Shown: positions 10,491 through 20,412 of the stretch, piece by piece
Layout of the letters: every line of letters starts with the position of its first letter
Numbering within the stretch: the first letter of the stretch is position 1
NCBI RefSeq assembly: GCF_014897315.1
Contig: NZ_JABUYL010000015.1
Span: forward strand, 33,460-97,459
Source of the DNA: Proteus sp. FME41
GTDB lineage: Bacteria > Pseudomonadota > Gammaproteobacteria > Enterobacterales > Enterobacteriaceae
Length of the DNA: 64,000 nucleotides
Direction: 5' to 3'
Program-made: the position numbers and the translations under genes
Notes under the pieces: generated by a model
The model's input: the letters and a program-made list of their open reading frames with translations, nothing else
Told to the model about the DNA's origin: nothing
Databases searched by the model: none

Positions 10491-10531
10491 AAATCGCAGT
10501 GGTGATAGATGATTGACACTGCGTTTTCAGG
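10486..10531. terminator. Long hairpin between barstar and darP (possible bidirectional terminator)
   Basis: CCTGAAAA(T)CGCAGT pairs with ACTGCGTTTTCAGG with a single bulged T and a loop of about 17 bases. It begins inside the barstar stop region. No uninterrupted T run follows directly, so its terminator strength is uncertain, but it sits between converging genes where one is expected. Confidence 0.5.
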
Positions 10532-10542
10532 GGGATCAGGTT

Positions 10543-11103
10543 TTACGCTGACTCTGATAAATCTTTTAAGTATTGAAACAGTAAACGGAATGATTTTGGT
10601 GGTTTATTACCTTCTTTCTCTTTTTTAGCATTACGGATAAGTGTACGTAATTGTTGGCGGTCAGCCATTGGGTAAAGAGCAACCACTTCTTCAATCACTT
10701 CATTGCCACCTTCAACAAGGCGAATTCGCAGATCTTCTAATTTGTGTAACACTAAGATCTGTTGGTTATGGCGGTTTTTAAGTTTATCAAGCGCTTGGCG
10801 GATTGGATCTTCGTCCACATTGCGCAATAATTTTCCAATATATTGAATTTGGCGACGGCGTGCTTCACGCTGTACTTTTTGTGCTAATTGAATAGAGGCT
10901 AATAACTTCTCATCTAATGGTATACGCTCTAATTCTTGGGCACTTAATTCAACTAATTCAGTTCCCAATTTTTTGAGCACTTCAGCATCACGTTTAATTT
11001 CGCTTTTGCTGACCCAGATGATTTCGTCCTCTTCTTCCTCTTCTGACGATGTATCGTCAAATTCAGGGTTGAGGTAATGCCACTCTTCAGGCTGCTTTGC
11101 CAT
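10543..11103 (-). CDS. darP: Ribosome maturation protein DarP (YjgA, DUF615)
   Basis: 186 residues, close to E. coli YjgA (183). It has an acidic N-terminal stretch (SSEEEEEDE) and a basic helical body ([36 protein letters not shown]) typical of this 50S-associated late assembly factor. The frame is open upstream to 11178, but the ATG at 11103 ([17 protein letters not shown]) matches the family N terminus. It is divergent from pmbA, as in E. coli yjgA-pmbA. Confidence 0.93.
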   Translation of the reverse strand: MAKQPEEWHYLNPEFDDTSSEEEEEDEIIWVSKSEIKRDAEVLKKLGTELVELSAQELERIPLDEKLLASIQLAQKVQREARRRQIQYIGKLLRNVDEDPIRQALDKLKNRHNQQILVLHKLEDLRIRLVEGGNEVIEEVVALYPMADRQQLRTLIRNAKKEKEGNKPPKSFRLLFQYLKDLSESA

Positions 11104-11289
11104 AATAAAAATTCCTGTTGCAGAGTAAGCCGGGAGTGTGATTTGGTGAATGACCAAAAGCCCGACGGGTGATAACATTCATATATCTTCTATTGTAACT
11201 GGGAAAATCGCTTGTTGACCACCTGTCAATTGATTTACTTTGCTAAAAATAAGTAAAAAGTGGTGTTCTCCTTAGGAAAATGGTTCTCA

Positions 11290-12618
11290 ATGAATAATAC
11301 AGATCAGGTAAAACAGCTTGAAGACGCCGTTTCGCTCGCATTAGAGCTGGCGGAAAAAATGTGTGACAGTGCAGAAGTCGCTATTAATAAATCAACAGGC
11401 ATTAGTGTGAGTACACGTTATGGTGAAGTTGAAAATGTTGAATTTAACAGCGATGGCGCGTTAGGGATTACGGTTTATCAGCAGCAACGTAAAGGCAGCG
11501 CCTCTTCTACGGACTTAAGCCCCGATGCAATTAAACGCGCGGTACAAGCGGCTGTGGATATTGCACGTTATACCTCTGTTGACCCTTATGCGGGCCCTGC
11601 TGATAAAGCACTATTAGCATTTGATGCGCCTTTCCTTGATCTTTACCATCCTACTGAAGTCACTGCGGATAAAGCGATTGAATTGGCCTCAAGAGCAGAA
11701 AGAGCAGCTTTAGACAGTGATAGCCGCATTATCAATACCGAGGGAGGCAGTTTTAATAGCCACAGTGGAACCCGTGTATTTGGTAACAGCCTTGGTTTAT
11801 TAAAGAGCTATTCATCTTCACGCTATTCTATGTCGAGCTGTGTGATTGCTCGTGATGGTGAAGATATGGAACGCGATTACGCTTATACCATTAGCCGTCG
11901 TTTTGATGGACTTGAATCGCCTGAATGGGTAGGGCAAGAGTGTGCGCGTCGGACGCTATCTCGTCTTGCTCCTCGTAAATTACCAACCATGAAAGCACCC
12001 GTTATTTTTTCTGCTGATGTTGCGACAGGTATCTTTGGTCATTTAGTGGCTGCAATTAGTGGTAGCATGATTTATCGCGAGTCTTCATGTTTATTAGACA
12101 GCTTAGGTAAGCAAATTTTCCCACAATGGCTCAATATTCAAGAGCGTCCTCATTTGATGGGAGGCTTAGCTTCAACCCCTTTTGATAGTGAAGGTGTCCG
12201 TACTGTAGATGCTGACATTATTAAAGACGGTGTATTGCAAGAGTGGTTATTAACCACGTATTCAGCAAGAAAATTAGGCCTAAAAAGTAATGGTCACGCT
12301 GGTGGCATTCATAACTGGTATATTCCTGGGCAAGGCCTGTCTTTTGATGCGTTATTAAAAGAGATGGGAACTGGACTTGTTGTCACTGAATTAATGGGAC
12401 AAGGCGTCAGTACAGTAACGGGTGACTATTCCCGAGGTGCTAGTGGTTTTTGGGTGGAAAACGGCGTAATTCAGTATCCTGTGAGTGAAGTCACTATTGC
12501 GGGTAATTTAAAAGAGATGTGGGCTAACATTGCCACGATAGCGGATGATATTGAAACACGAAGTAATATTCAGTGTGGATCGTTGTTGTTACCTGAAATG
12601 AGTATTGCAGGTGAGTAA
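11290..12618 (+). CDS. pmbA: TldE/PmbA subunit of the TldD/E protease
   Basis: About 442 residues with TldE-family blocks ([90 protein letters not shown]). TldE lacks the HExxxH zinc site of TldD and completes the hollow heterodimer. I take the ATG at 11290, preceded by AGGA, rather than the upstream GTG at 11260. Confidence 0.96.
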   Translation: MNNTDQVKQLEDAVSLALELAEKMCDSAEVAINKSTGISVSTRYGEVENVEFNSDGALGITVYQQQRKGSASSTDLSPDAIKRAVQAAVDIARYTSVDPYAGPADKALLAFDAPFLDLYHPTEVTADKAIELASRAERAALDSDSRIINTEGGSFNSHSGTRVFGNSLGLLKSYSSSRYSMSSCVIARDGEDMERDYAYTISRRFDGLESPEWVGQECARRTLSRLAPRKLPTMKAPVIFSADVATGIFGHLVAAISGSMIYRESSCLLDSLGKQIFPQWLNIQERPHLMGGLASTPFDSEGVRTVDADIIKDGVLQEWLLTTYSARKLGLKSNGHAGGIHNWYIPGQGLSFDALLKEMGTGLVVTELMGQGVSTVTGDYSRGASGFWVENGVIQYPVSEVTIAGNLKEMWANIATIADDIETRSNIQCGSLLLPEMSIAGE

Positions 12619-12644
12619 ACGTTAAAGACTTATCGCAACCTTTA

Positions 12645-12669
12645 ATCTCAGCCCGCAAGGGGCTGAGAT
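12645..12669. terminator. Hairpin between pmbA and rnk
   Basis: Perfect stem ATCTCAGCCC / GGGCTGAGAT with a short GCAAG loop between the 3' ends of convergent pmbA and rnk. There is no T tract on either side, so it may be a weak terminator or a 3'-end stabiliser. Confidence 0.55.
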
Positions 12670-12735
12670 ATCGCGTTTATCTGTGTGCTTTTCAAACTGA
12701 TAAGATAAAAATAAGACGCGAACCTTCAGCACTGC

Positions 12736-13146
12736 TTAACGGTGTAGTTCACCTGCAGCTTCAGGTTGGTATAGAATTTCTAATACTTTAACCTTAGTCT
12801 CAAGGCCATTAGGCAGCTTCCAACTGATCTCATCATCAATCGCTAAACCCAGTAGCGCGGCACCCATTGGCGCCATGACTGAAAGCTCAGTGGTGCTGTC
12901 TTTTAATGAAGCGGGATACACTAAAGTACGAGTACGTTCTTCATTATTTTTTAAGTCCATAAAACGGACTTTGCTGTTCATTGTGACAATGTTCGCAGGG
13001 ATATCAGCTGGTGTAACAATGTCAGCACGATCTAATTCTTCATTCAGCGCTTCAGCAATGGGGCTATCTGCAAAGGCCGGTTGCTCTAGCAATGAATCTA
13101 AACGTTCAGCATCAAGTTCGTTGATGGTAATTGTTGGCTTTTTCAT
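12736..13146 (-). CDS. rnk: Regulator of nucleoside diphosphate kinase, Rnk (GreA-like)
   Basis: 136 residues, equal to E. coli Rnk. It has a short N-terminal coiled-coil and a C-terminal GreA/FKBP-like domain ([24 protein letters not shown]). Rnk binds RNA polymerase near the secondary channel but lacks the acidic tip of Gre factors. It starts at the ATG at 13146 ([19 protein letters not shown]), not at an upstream in-frame TTG at 13173. Confidence 0.95.
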   Translation of the reverse strand: MKKPTITINELDAERLDSLLEQPAFADSPIAEALNEELDRADIVTPADIPANIVTMNSKVRFMDLKNNEERTRTLVYPASLKDSTTELSVMAPMGAALLGLAIDDEISWKLPNGLETKVKVLEILYQPEAAGELHR

Positions 13147-13173
13147 ACCACACTCCAATTTATTCCAATGCAA

Positions 13174-13208
13174 AACAACACCCCCACGGGTGAGGTGGGG
13201 GTGTTGTT
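13174..13208 (-). promoter_or_regulatory. GC-rich 14-bp hairpin in the rnk leader
   Basis: AACAACACCCCCAC and GTGGGGGTGTTGTT are perfect 14-bp arms around a 7-base loop, 28 bp upstream of the rnk ATG. Read on the minus strand the hairpin is followed by TTTTGC, so it can act as a terminator or attenuator ahead of rnk. A separate terminator for ptsO lies just upstream, which makes a second plain terminator unnecessary. Confidence 0.6.
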
Positions 13209-13242
13209 AAACTTATATAATAGATAATAGGCGGTTCTGGAT

Positions 13243-13276
13243 AAAAAAGAAAGAGACAGCGATCACAGTCTCTTTC
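13243..13276 (-). terminator. Rho-independent terminator after ptsO
   Basis: Read on the minus strand: GAAAGAGAC stem, 10-base loop, GTCTCTTTC, then TTTTTT. This is a canonical end for the long kds-lpt-rpoN-ptsO transcription unit. Confidence 0.85.
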
Positions 13277-13321
13277 GGGTTATTTAGTTAAGAAATGCTA
13301 ATCTATTGTTTTCTATTATGA

Positions 13322-13594
13322 TTATTCTTCATCAAACCCAGATTCAAATAATGCAATAATAGCATCAATAGCGTCATTTTCGTCACTGCCTGTCACTTCT
13401 ATATCAATTTGACTGCCTTGCTCTGAATCTAACATCAGCATGGCAATCACACTATCTGCTTGCGCTTCAACCCCTTCGTTGTTACGTAAAATCACGGTTG
13501 ATTGAAATGTTTTGACTAAATCAAACAATTTCATTGCAGGCCTTGCATGCATACCAAGCCGATTTTTAATCGCAACTTGTCGATGTTGGGTCAT
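13322..13594 (-). CDS. ptsO: Phosphocarrier protein NPr of the nitrogen PTS
   Basis: 90 residues, HPr fold. The phosphorylated histidine is H16 in [14 protein letters not shown], and a conserved serine lies in the [15 protein letters not shown] block. NPr passes phosphate from EI-Ntr (PtsP) to EIIA-Ntr (PtsN). It overlaps rapZ by 4 bp and is the last gene of the cluster. Confidence 0.96.
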   Translation of the reverse strand: MTQHRQVAIKNRLGMHARPAMKLFDLVKTFQSTVILRNNEGVEAQADSVIAMLMLDSEQGSQIDIEVTGSDENDAIDAIIALFESGFDEE

Positions 13595-14445
13595 TTGCGT
13601 TTTTCTAATGTTCTATGACGTGATTGTACGTTTTTTCCTCTAGAACGGAAATAATCTGCCAGTTGCTCTGCAACATAAACAGAACGGTGTTTCCCACCTG
13701 TACAACCAATGGCAACCGTAAGATAGCTACGATTATTGGTTTCTAACATCGGCAACCAGAGTTCAAGATAGCTTCTTGTTTGATAAATAAAGTTATGAAC
13801 TTCGGTATGTCTATCTAAAAATGCAGCGACAGGGCGATCAAGACCAGTCATTGGACGTAGTTTAGGATCCCAATGTGGGTTTGGTAAGAATCGCACATCA
13901 AAAACATAGTCTGCATCAATAGGAATACCATGCTTAAAGCCAAAAGATTCAAAGACCATGGTGAGCTCACGTTCACGTTTACCTAATAAACGGGTACGTA
14001 ACATTTCTGCGAGCTCATGAACTGACATTTCTGAAGTGTCAATGATGAGGTCAGCACGTGATCGCAATGGCTCAAGCAGATCACTTTCGGTATCAATCGC
14101 CACTTCTAATGAAAGGTTTTTGGTCGAAAGCGGGTGTAGACGTCGTGTATCACTATAACGACGAATTAAGGTATTTCTGTCTGCGTCTAAAAATAAGAGT
14201 TGTGGAGAATATTCAGCGGGTAAATTTTCCAGCGCTTTTTCGAAGATCTCCGGTGACTCTGGCATATTTCGGACATCAATACTGACTGCGGCAGCAGAAG
14301 CATCACGTTCAGCCAGTGTTTTTGCGAGCTCAGGTAAAAGATCAACAGGCAAGTTATCAACACAATAAAATCCCATGTCTTCAAGCGCACGTAAAGCGAC
14401 TGACTTACCTGAACCAGAGCGTCCGCTGACTATCATCAGCACCAT
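13591..14445 (-). CDS. rapZ: RNase adapter protein RapZ
   Basis: 284 residues as in E. coli. An N-terminal Walker A (GRSGSGKS, residues 8-15) is followed by a C-terminal domain with [15 protein letters not shown] basic tail ([16 protein letters not shown]) corresponds to the RNA-binding end. RapZ delivers the sRNA GlmZ to RNase E and so controls GlmS and amino-sugar supply. It lies in the conserved ptsN-rapZ-ptsO order. Confidence 0.97.
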   Translation of the reverse strand: MVLMIVSGRSGSGKSVALRALEDMGFYCVDNLPVDLLPELAKTLAERDASAAAVSIDVRNMPESPEIFEKALENLPAEYSPQLLFLDADRNTLIRRYSDTRRLHPLSTKNLSLEVAIDTESDLLEPLRSRADLIIDTSEMSVHELAEMLRTRLLGKRERELTMVFESFGFKHGIPIDADYVFDVRFLPNPHWDPKLRPMTGLDRPVAAFLDRHTEVHNFIYQTRSYLELWLPMLETNNRSYLTVAIGCTGGKHRSVYVAEQLADYFRSRGKNVQSRHRTLEKRK

Positions 14446-14525
14446 GAGGTAGCTCCCCTATAATTTCCCAGTGATGAATATCATCCCACTGTATGCTATT
14501 CGCGTCCTAATAAACCCGTAGGGGA

Positions 14526-14993
14526 TTATTCTGTGATAATCTGATAAAGCTCGTCATCACTTTGTGCGGAGCGTAGTCGGCGACATAAGTTTTTATCTGC
14601 CAACTGTTTTGCAATCAAAGACAGTGTGTGTAAATGTTCCTTGCATTGTGTTGCAGGAACGAGTAATGCGAACAACAAATCGACAGGTTGATTATCAATA
14701 GCGTCGAAGGCAATAGGTTCGCTTAGGTGAAGAAACACACCAACTACTTTTTCTGTTTCATCACTTTCAATACGTCCATGAGGGATAGCTAATCCTCCCC
14801 CAATTCCTGTTGTACCGACTTTTTCACGCGTCAGTAAGGCTTCAAATATCAGTGTTTCAGGTAAATTAAGTGCTTTTGCCGCATTTTCACTGATAATTTC
14901 TAACGCGCGCTTTTTGCTCGTGCAATGCACATCATTATGCGTACATGCCAGAGAAAGTACGTCGCTAATATTCATCTTTGTATCGTTGTTCAT
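14526..14993 (-). CDS. ptsN: Nitrogen-PTS EIIA component PtsN
   Basis: 155 residues from the ATG at 14993; an in-frame GTG at 15005 would add four. The phospho-acceptor is H72 (GGGLAIPHGRIE). EIIA-Ntr regulates potassium uptake (TrkA, KdpD) and links nitrogen and carbon status. It is followed by rapZ after 80 bp and preceded by a strong hairpin. Confidence 0.95.
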   Translation of the reverse strand: MNNDTKMNISDVLSLACTHNDVHCTSKKRALEIISENAAKALNLPETLIFEALLTREKVGTTGIGGGLAIPHGRIESDETEKVVGVFLHLSEPIAFDAIDNQPVDLLFALLVPATQCKEHLHTLSLIAKQLADKNLCRRLRSAQSDDELYQIITE

Positions 14994-15015
14994 TGTCTTA
15001 TTCACTTAGACCAGC

Positions 15016-15046
15016 AAACCAGATGCCACAAAGTGACATCTGGTTT
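15016..15046 (-). promoter_or_regulatory. Hairpin in the hpf-ptsN spacer
   Basis: Ten-base perfect arms AAACCAGATG / CATCTGGTTT with an 11-base loop, ending 22 bp before the ptsN ATG. In the direction of transcription (minus) only TTTGCTGG follows the stem, so it is not a full terminator. It could be an attenuator, a processing site or a stabiliser that sets different levels of hpf and ptsN from one mRNA. Confidence 0.5.
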
Positions 15047-15141
15047 TTGTTACTGATATTGATTAGGCTTTGGCTTAAACCGAGTCATAAACAACGCAGT
15101 AACTTCGCCGATTGTATCCCCATTTCACAATGGGAAATGAA

Positions 15142-15429
15142 TTAATGTTGTCTCAGTTTATCTTTGTGTTTGGTTAATTGACGAGCCAGTTTATCCATTA
15201 GTCCATCAATTGCTGCATACATATCGTCTGCTTCTGCAGAGGCATGCAATTCACCGCCATTAACTTGAATAGTCGCTTCCGCGATTTTATTCACTTTCTC
15301 GACTTTCAGGATAACCTGAATGTTATTAATTTTGTCAAAGAACTGAGGTAATTTCGCGCTTTTTGCTTTGACGGTGTCACGCAGGGCATCGGTTAGTTCA
15401 ATATTATGACCAGTGATTTGAAGTTCCAT
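15142..15429 (-). CDS. hpf: Short ribosome hibernation promoting factor HPF
   Basis: 95 residues starting MELQITGHNIELTDALRD, as in E. coli HPF (95). It has a beta-alpha-beta-beta-beta-alpha fold with the conserved HASAEADDMYAAIDGLMDKLARQL helix region. HPF binds the 30S decoding region and, with RMF, makes 100S dimers in stationary phase. The frame extends upstream to 15456, but the ATG at 15429, with GGAAG just upstream, is the family start. It lies directly downstream of rpoN. Confidence 0.95.
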   Translation of the reverse strand: MELQITGHNIELTDALRDTVKAKSAKLPQFFDKINNIQVILKVEKVNKIAEATIQVNGGELHASAEADDMYAAIDGLMDKLARQLTKHKDKLRQH

Positions 15430-15452
15430 AGTGTCTTCCTTCTCAATTATGC

Positions 15453-16934
15453 TCAAACCAACTCTTTGCGTTGATTTGAAGGCGGGATGGATAATGACTC
15501 TCTATATTTCGCAACAGTACGTCGAGCAACTTGTATACCAAGCTCTGCGAGCATATTTGCCAGTTTACTATCACTTAGTGGTTTCGCTGGATTTTCTGCT
15601 GCGATTAGTTTCTTCACTAAAGCCCTGATTGCTGTCGAAGAGGCTTCGCCTCCGCTATCAGTATTCACATGGCTAGAGAAAAAATACTTCAATTCGAAAA
15701 TTCCTCTTGGGCAATGCAAAAATTTTTGCGTTGTCACTCGAGAAATAGTGGATTCGTGCATTTCAACCTGTTCAGCAATATCAGCTAAAACAAGCGGTTT
15801 CATATGCTCGTCACCCCATTCGAAAAATGCCTGCTGTGTGTCAACAATGCAATGAGCGACTTTTAATAATGTCTCATTACGGCTTTCTAAACTTTTTATC
15901 AGCCATTTGGCTTCTTGTAAATTGTCACGAATAAACTTTCCATCGCTTTCATTTTGGGTTGATTGGCCCAATGCAGCATAGGTCTCATTTATGCGTAGGC
16001 GAGGAATGCTATCTGTATTTAACTCAACTTGCCAGCGTTCACCTGATTTTTTTACCAGTATATCTGGGATAACATACTCTGACTCACCCGTATCAATGCT
16101 TAATCCAGGTTTAGGGTCAAGAGACTGAATCATCTCAATAACCGATTTTAGTGTCTCTTCTCGTAACTTTGTTTGACGCATCAATTGGCGAAAGTCGCGA
16201 TTACCCAGTAATTCTAGGTGTTGGCTAACCACTAACTGCGTTTCTTTAAGATAAGGCGTATCTATGGGAAAAGCAGAAAGTTGAACCAAAAGGCACTCTT
16301 TTAGATCACGAGCAGCAACACCAATAGGATCAAAGCGTTGAATACGTTTTAATACGGCTTCAACTTCATCAAGCTCTAACTCATCATCGCCCATTCCAGT
16401 CAGGATGTCATCTGTTGTGACAGTTAAATATCCTGTTTCATCTACTGCATCTATAATACTTATCGCGATTGCTCTGTCTGTTTCTGAAAATGGGGTGAGA
16501 TCAGCCTGCCAGGTTAGATAATCTTGCAATGAAGCCGTTGTTTCACCTTGATACAGTGGAAGTTCATCATCCATATAGTCATTACTGGTGCCAGAAGGAG
16601 TACCTGCGGTGTAGATCTCTTCCCATTGCGTATCTAATGGCAGATCGTCAGGCATCTCTTTTTGTTCTAAAGCATCCAGTGTGTCGAACTCTTCAATCTC
16701 GTTATCTGTTGTTTTTTCGGTTATCGAATCCGATGGACTATCTGTATTAGACCCTTCTTCTGAAATAGGATCTTGCTGTTCATCTTCTTGTTCGAGAAGA
16801 GGGTTAGATTCGAGCGCTTGTTGAATTTCTTGTTGTAATTCAAGCGTAGAAAGTTGCAACAAACGAATAGCCTGTTGTAGCTGTGGCGTCATTGCCAATT
16901 GCTGACTGAGACGAAGTTGCAGACTTTGTTTCAT
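15453..16934 (-). CDS. rpoN: RNA polymerase sigma-54 factor RpoN
   Basis: 493 residues. A Gln/Leu-rich region I (1-50) receives activator input. An acidic low-complexity region II (about 50-120) follows, then the core-binding and -12/-24 DNA-binding domains. The RpoN box [10 protein letters not shown] is at residues 470-479. It is needed for nitrogen-regulated and other activator-dependent promoters. It sits in the conserved lptB-rpoN-hpf-ptsN order. Confidence 0.98.
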   Translation of the reverse strand: MKQSLQLRLSQQLAMTPQLQQAIRLLQLSTLELQQEIQQALESNPLLEQEDEQQDPISEEGSNTDSPSDSITEKTTDNEIEEFDTLDALEQKEMPDDLPLDTQWEEIYTAGTPSGTSNDYMDDELPLYQGETTASLQDYLTWQADLTPFSETDRAIAISIIDAVDETGYLTVTTDDILTGMGDDELELDEVEAVLKRIQRFDPIGVAARDLKECLLVQLSAFPIDTPYLKETQLVVSQHLELLGNRDFRQLMRQTKLREETLKSVIEMIQSLDPKPGLSIDTGESEYVIPDILVKKSGERWQVELNTDSIPRLRINETYAALGQSTQNESDGKFIRDNLQEAKWLIKSLESRNETLLKVAHCIVDTQQAFFEWGDEHMKPLVLADIAEQVEMHESTISRVTTQKFLHCPRGIFELKYFFSSHVNTDSGGEASSTAIRALVKKLIAAENPAKPLSDSKLANMLAELGIQVARRTVAKYRESLSIPPSNQRKELV

Positions 16935-16993
16935 AATAATGCGATGAGTCCTTTGCTGTTGTCATCCATGACAGAGTAAAAGTGAATCAAAGA

Positions 16994-17719
16994 TTACAGG
17001 CGGAAGCCTTCACCTAAGTAGACACGTTTAACTTGCTCATTTTCAAGAATTTCTTCTGGTGAACCATGAGCAATAAGGTGACCTTGACTCACAATATAGG
17101 CTCGTTCACACACATCTAATGTTTCACGAACGTTATGGTCAGTAATCAGAACACCTAATCCATAATCACGTAGATGTTGAATAATTTTCTTAATATCTAA
17201 TACAGAGATAGGGTCAACACCCGCAAAAGGTTCATCTAATAAAATAAATTTAGGGTTTGCGGCTAATGCGCGTGCAATTTCAACACGGCGACGTTCACCC
17301 CCTGATAATGATTGTCCCAAACTGTTACGTAAATGACTGACATTAAACTCTTCTAACAGTTCTTCAGCACGATCTTTTCGCTGTTCTGGTGTTAAATCAT
17401 GACGGATTTCTAAAATCCCCATGATATTGTCGTAAACGCTTAATCGTCTAAAAATAGAGGCTTCTTGAGGCAGATAGCCTATTCCTTTACGTGCACGTTC
17501 ATGTAACGGTAGCAGGGTAATATCTTCATCATCAATAGTAATGCTTCCTGCATCGCGAGCAACGATACCAACAACCATATAGAATGTGGTTGTTTTACCT
17601 GCACCATTAGGGCCAAGTAAGCCAACAATCTCACCTGAGTTAACATTTAAGCTAACATCACCGACGACGGTGCGTCCTTTGTATGCTTTCGCTAAATTTT
17701 CAGCTTTTAACAGCGCCAT
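16994..17719 (-). CDS. lptB: LPS export ABC ATPase LptB
   Basis: 241 residues as in E. coli. Walker A GPNGAGKT is at 36-43, the signature is LSGGERRR, Walker B is FILLDEPF, and the switch His is in LITDHNVRE. LptB2 with LptF/G extracts LPS from the inner membrane and pushes it along the LptC-A-D bridge. The gene follows lptA after 6 bp. Confidence 0.98.
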   Translation of the reverse strand: MALLKAENLAKAYKGRTVVGDVSLNVNSGEIVGLLGPNGAGKTTTFYMVVGIVARDAGSITIDDEDITLLPLHERARKGIGYLPQEASIFRRLSVYDNIMGILEIRHDLTPEQRKDRAEELLEEFNVSHLRNSLGQSLSGGERRRVEIARALAANPKFILLDEPFAGVDPISVLDIKKIIQHLRDYGLGVLITDHNVRETLDVCERAYIVSQGHLIAHGSPEEILENEQVKRVYLGEGFRL

Positions 17720-17725
17720 AAAGTG

Positions 17726-18259
17726 TTACTTACCTTTGTTGTTAACACCAGGACCTTTCTCTTGCAACTGAGAAGGCAGTAAAACAGTGGTAACTTGCTT
17801 ACCTTTACCGCTAAATGCTTCCATTTGCTGAGTTGGGACGAGATAAGTGATCTTATCGCCGGTGATATTACTGTCTAATTGTTCAAGATAGGCTTTACCC
17901 GTTAAGGTCATTAATTCTTTATCCATTTCATAGGTCATTTTATCACCACGACCTTTGATAGGCTTGCCATCATCTTGTAGCTGATAAAAAGTCACTGGAT
18001 TACCAAAGGCTTCTATCACAATCTTTTTGGAATCACCCCCAGGGCGAGTGACCACAACTCTATCAGCACGGATATCGATAGATCCTTGTTTGATTACAAC
18101 ATTTTGTGTAAATGTTGTAATATTTTTTTCCAGATCAAGCGACTGTTTTTCTGAGTTGACAACAATCGGTTGTTGAGTGTCATCTTTAAGCGCCATTACA
18201 GGTACACTTACTGCTAATAATGTACCGATAATCAGTGTATTACGGATTTTTTGATTCAT
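17726..18259 (-). CDS. lptA: Periplasmic LPS-bridge protein LptA
   Basis: About 177 residues with an N-terminal signal peptide (MNQKIRN, hydrophobic core, cleavage near PVMA) and the OstA-type beta-jellyroll (VTRPGGD, GDKITYLVPTQQMEAFSGKGKQV). LptA oligomers carry LPS across the periplasm. I choose the ATG at 18259, preceded by a GAG-type ribosome site; an ATG four codons upstream (18271) is equally open. It overlaps the lptC 3' end by about 20 bp. Confidence 0.93.
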   Translation of the reverse strand: MNQKIRNTLIIGTLLAVSVPVMALKDDTQQPIVVNSEKQSLDLEKNITTFTQNVVIKQGSIDIRADRVVVTRPGGDSKKIVIEAFGNPVTFYQLQDDGKPIKGRGDKMTYEMDKELMTLTGKAYLEQLDSNITGDKITYLVPTQQMEAFSGKGKQVTTVLLPSQLQEKGPGVNNKGK

Positions 18260-18818
18260 TAGGGATCTCATAATAGGTGTTTACCTTTTCAATCAGCTCT
18301 GCCCGTTTCTCGCGCAGATTGCCTCGCATTTTTAAGCCGACTGATTTCAGTCCGACGCCGATAATAGTCACTTCATCATCTGAGGAAACATCCTGTGTAT
18401 CCAAATTAGCGATAGCGTTATCTGTGCTTATTCTCTGTAATTGAGAATCATCACTTAGGCTATCAATTTGAACATCACCATAAAGATAGAGCATTTTACT
18501 GTTTGTTAGCTTGGCTTTATTGGCGCGTACGGTCCATGTTGCATCCCCTGTCGGCGAATAAGTGGTTAAGACAGGGTTAGTAAACCATGTAAACTTTTGC
18601 TGCGAATAGTTTTTGACATCATCAGCAACCAGTTTATATCCCAGTATACCTGTTGGTTCATAAACAAAGGATATCGATGATTTAGATTGATAGGTTGGCT
18701 GACCATCATCAACAATCTCACCATCACCGAATTCAGTGTTGTTAGTATAGTTCCAACCAATTAGCGCAAGGGCAATAATGGCGAGAATTAAGGTAAACCA
18801 GGATTTTAATTTATTCAT
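18240..18818 (-). CDS. lptC: LPS export protein LptC
   Basis: 192 residues (E. coli 191). One N-terminal membrane helix (about residues 7-24) is followed by a periplasmic jellyroll (WTVRANKAKLTNSKMLYLYGDV). It connects LptB2FG to LptA. It follows kdsC after 16 bp and overlaps lptA. Confidence 0.95.
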   Translation of the reverse strand: MNKLKSWFTLILAIIALALIGWNYTNNTEFGDGEIVDDGQPTYQSKSSISFVYEPTGILGYKLVADDVKNYSQQKFTWFTNPVLTTYSPTGDATWTVRANKAKLTNSKMLYLYGDVQIDSLSDDSQLQRISTDNAIANLDTQDVSSDDEVTIIGVGLKSVGLKMRGNLREKRAELIEKVNTYYEIPNESKNP

Positions 18819-18834
18819 TCTGTGTCGTTATACG

Positions 18835-19392
18835 TTAAATCGAAAGACCTTTAGCTTCATCAAGCTGATCTTGCGCTAAAAGGATTAAATCACATAATTC
18901 TCGTACTGCACCACGCCCACCCGCAATGCGAGTGACATAATCAGCACGAGGTGTGAGTAATGGGTGAGCATCAGCAACTACGACAGAAAGCCCTACTTTT
19001 TCCATTACGGGCAAATCAATTAGGTCATCACCAATATAAGCTGTTTGTTCAGGTTTAAGGTTTAGTGTATCTAACAGTTGTTGATACGCCAAAAGCTTAT
19101 TATGCTGACCTTGGTAAAGATATGTAATGCCAAGGGTTTTAGCACGATCTTCTAATAGTGTAGACTGACGACCCGTAATGATAGCAACCTCAATGCCGGA
19201 TGTAAGCAAACAACGGATGCCATACCCATCCCGCACATTAAAGGCTTTTAGCTCTTCACCATTATTGCCCATGTAAATGAGTCCATCAGACATCACACCA
19301 TCAACATCACAAATCAGCAATTGGACTTTTTCTGCTTTTTTGATGATTTTCTCACTTACCGCACCATAACAAGTTTCTATCATTGTATTCAT
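18835..19392 (-). CDS. kdsC: KDO-8-phosphate phosphatase KdsC
   Basis: 185 residues, HAD superfamily with the nucleophile motif CDVDGVMSD (D29, D31) and GDDLIDLPVME near the C terminus. It removes phosphate from KDO-8-P to give KDO for LPS inner core. It is very close to E. coli KdsC, including the C-terminal IAGGRGAVRE. It forms a unit with kdsD upstream and lptC downstream. Confidence 0.97.
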   Translation of the reverse strand: MNTMIETCYGAVSEKIIKKAEKVQLLICDVDGVMSDGLIYMGNNGEELKAFNVRDGYGIRCLLTSGIEVAIITGRQSTLLEDRAKTLGITYLYQGQHNKLLAYQQLLDTLNLKPEQTAYIGDDLIDLPVMEKVGLSVVVADAHPLLTPRADYVTRIAGGRGAVRELCDLILLAQDQLDEAKGLSI

Positions 19393-19419
19393 TTTTATCC
19401 TTGGAACGTTATGACTAGC

Positions 19420-20394
19420 TTATACAACACCGGCTTGTAATAAATCATGCATATGCAAAACACCTAACAGGATATCACTATCTTGTTCTGTCACTAAGAG
19501 CGAGGTGATATGTTTTGCCTGCATTAAATTAAGCGCTTCAACGGCTAAGCAATCAGGACGAATACGAATACCGCCTTTTGTCATCACATCCGAAATTTTG
19601 GCGTTATTAAGGTCGATACCTAAATCAAAGATGCGTCGTAAGTCACCGTCAGTAAAGATGCCGTTAATCAGCATACTATCATCGCAAATAACCGTCATAC
19701 CTAATTTTTTACGGGTAATTTCAACAAGTGCTTCACGCAAGGAGGCGTCTTTGGTAACGCGAGGTATATCGGCGTCTTTATTCATTAAATCGCTTACGTG
19801 AAGGAGCAGTTTACGGCCTAGAGCTCCCCCCGGATGAGAAAGTGCAAAATCTTCAGCAGTAAAACCGCGAGCACGTAAAAGTGCAATAGCCAGCGCATCG
19901 CCCATGACCAATGTTGCTGTTGTGCTCGTTGTCGGCGCTAATCCTAAAGGGCAGGCTTCTTTGGGGACTTTGATACAAAGATGAATATCAGACGCTTTCC
20001 CCATTGTGCTGTGAGGAGTGCGTGTCATACAAATCAGTGTTATCTGTTTACGTTTAAGGACAGGGATCAGGGCGAGGATCTCGCTGGCTTCACCTGAATT
20101 TGAAATCGCCAAAACAATATCTTTTTCTGTCACCATGCCTAAATCGCCATGGCTTGCTTCCCCAGGATGAACAAAAAAAGAAGGTGTTCCTGTGCTGGCA
20201 AATGTGGCTGCAATTTTATGCCCAATGTGGCCTGACTTTCCCATACCCATCACAATGACTCTGCCTTGGCAGTGAAAAATTTTTTCACAAGCAAGGGTAA
20301 AATCATCGTTGATGTATTGTTCTAGCTCAGCTAACCCATCACGTTCAATATGAAGGACTTTTTTTCCTGCTTGCTGAAAATCAAACTCGGTCAT
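19420..20394 (-). CDS. kdsD: D-arabinose 5-phosphate isomerase KdsD
   Basis: 324 residues. An N-terminal SIS domain (about 40-180: GMGKSGHIGHKIAATFASTGTPSFF, ISNSGEASEIL) is followed by two CBS repeats (about 205-324). It makes arabinose 5-phosphate, the first committed substrate of KDO synthesis. It starts 18 bp after yrbG, in the conserved order. Confidence 0.97.
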   Translation of the reverse strand: MTEFDFQQAGKKVLHIERDGLAELEQYINDDFTLACEKIFHCQGRVIVMGMGKSGHIGHKIAATFASTGTPSFFVHPGEASHGDLGMVTEKDIVLAISNSGEASEILALIPVLKRKQITLICMTRTPHSTMGKASDIHLCIKVPKEACPLGLAPTTSTTATLVMGDALAIALLRARGFTAEDFALSHPGGALGRKLLLHVSDLMNKDADIPRVTKDASLREALVEITRKKLGMTVICDDSMLINGIFTDGDLRRIFDLGIDLNNAKISDVMTKGGIRIRPDCLAVEALNLMQAKHITSLLVTEQDSDILLGVLHMHDLLQAGVV

Positions 20395-20412
20395 TTTTTT
20401 GTACCATTTATT

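Noticed and set aside
12875..13210. 111-codon plus-strand frame over rnk
   Set aside because: Antisense to rnk and runs through the hairpin upstream of it; not protein-like.
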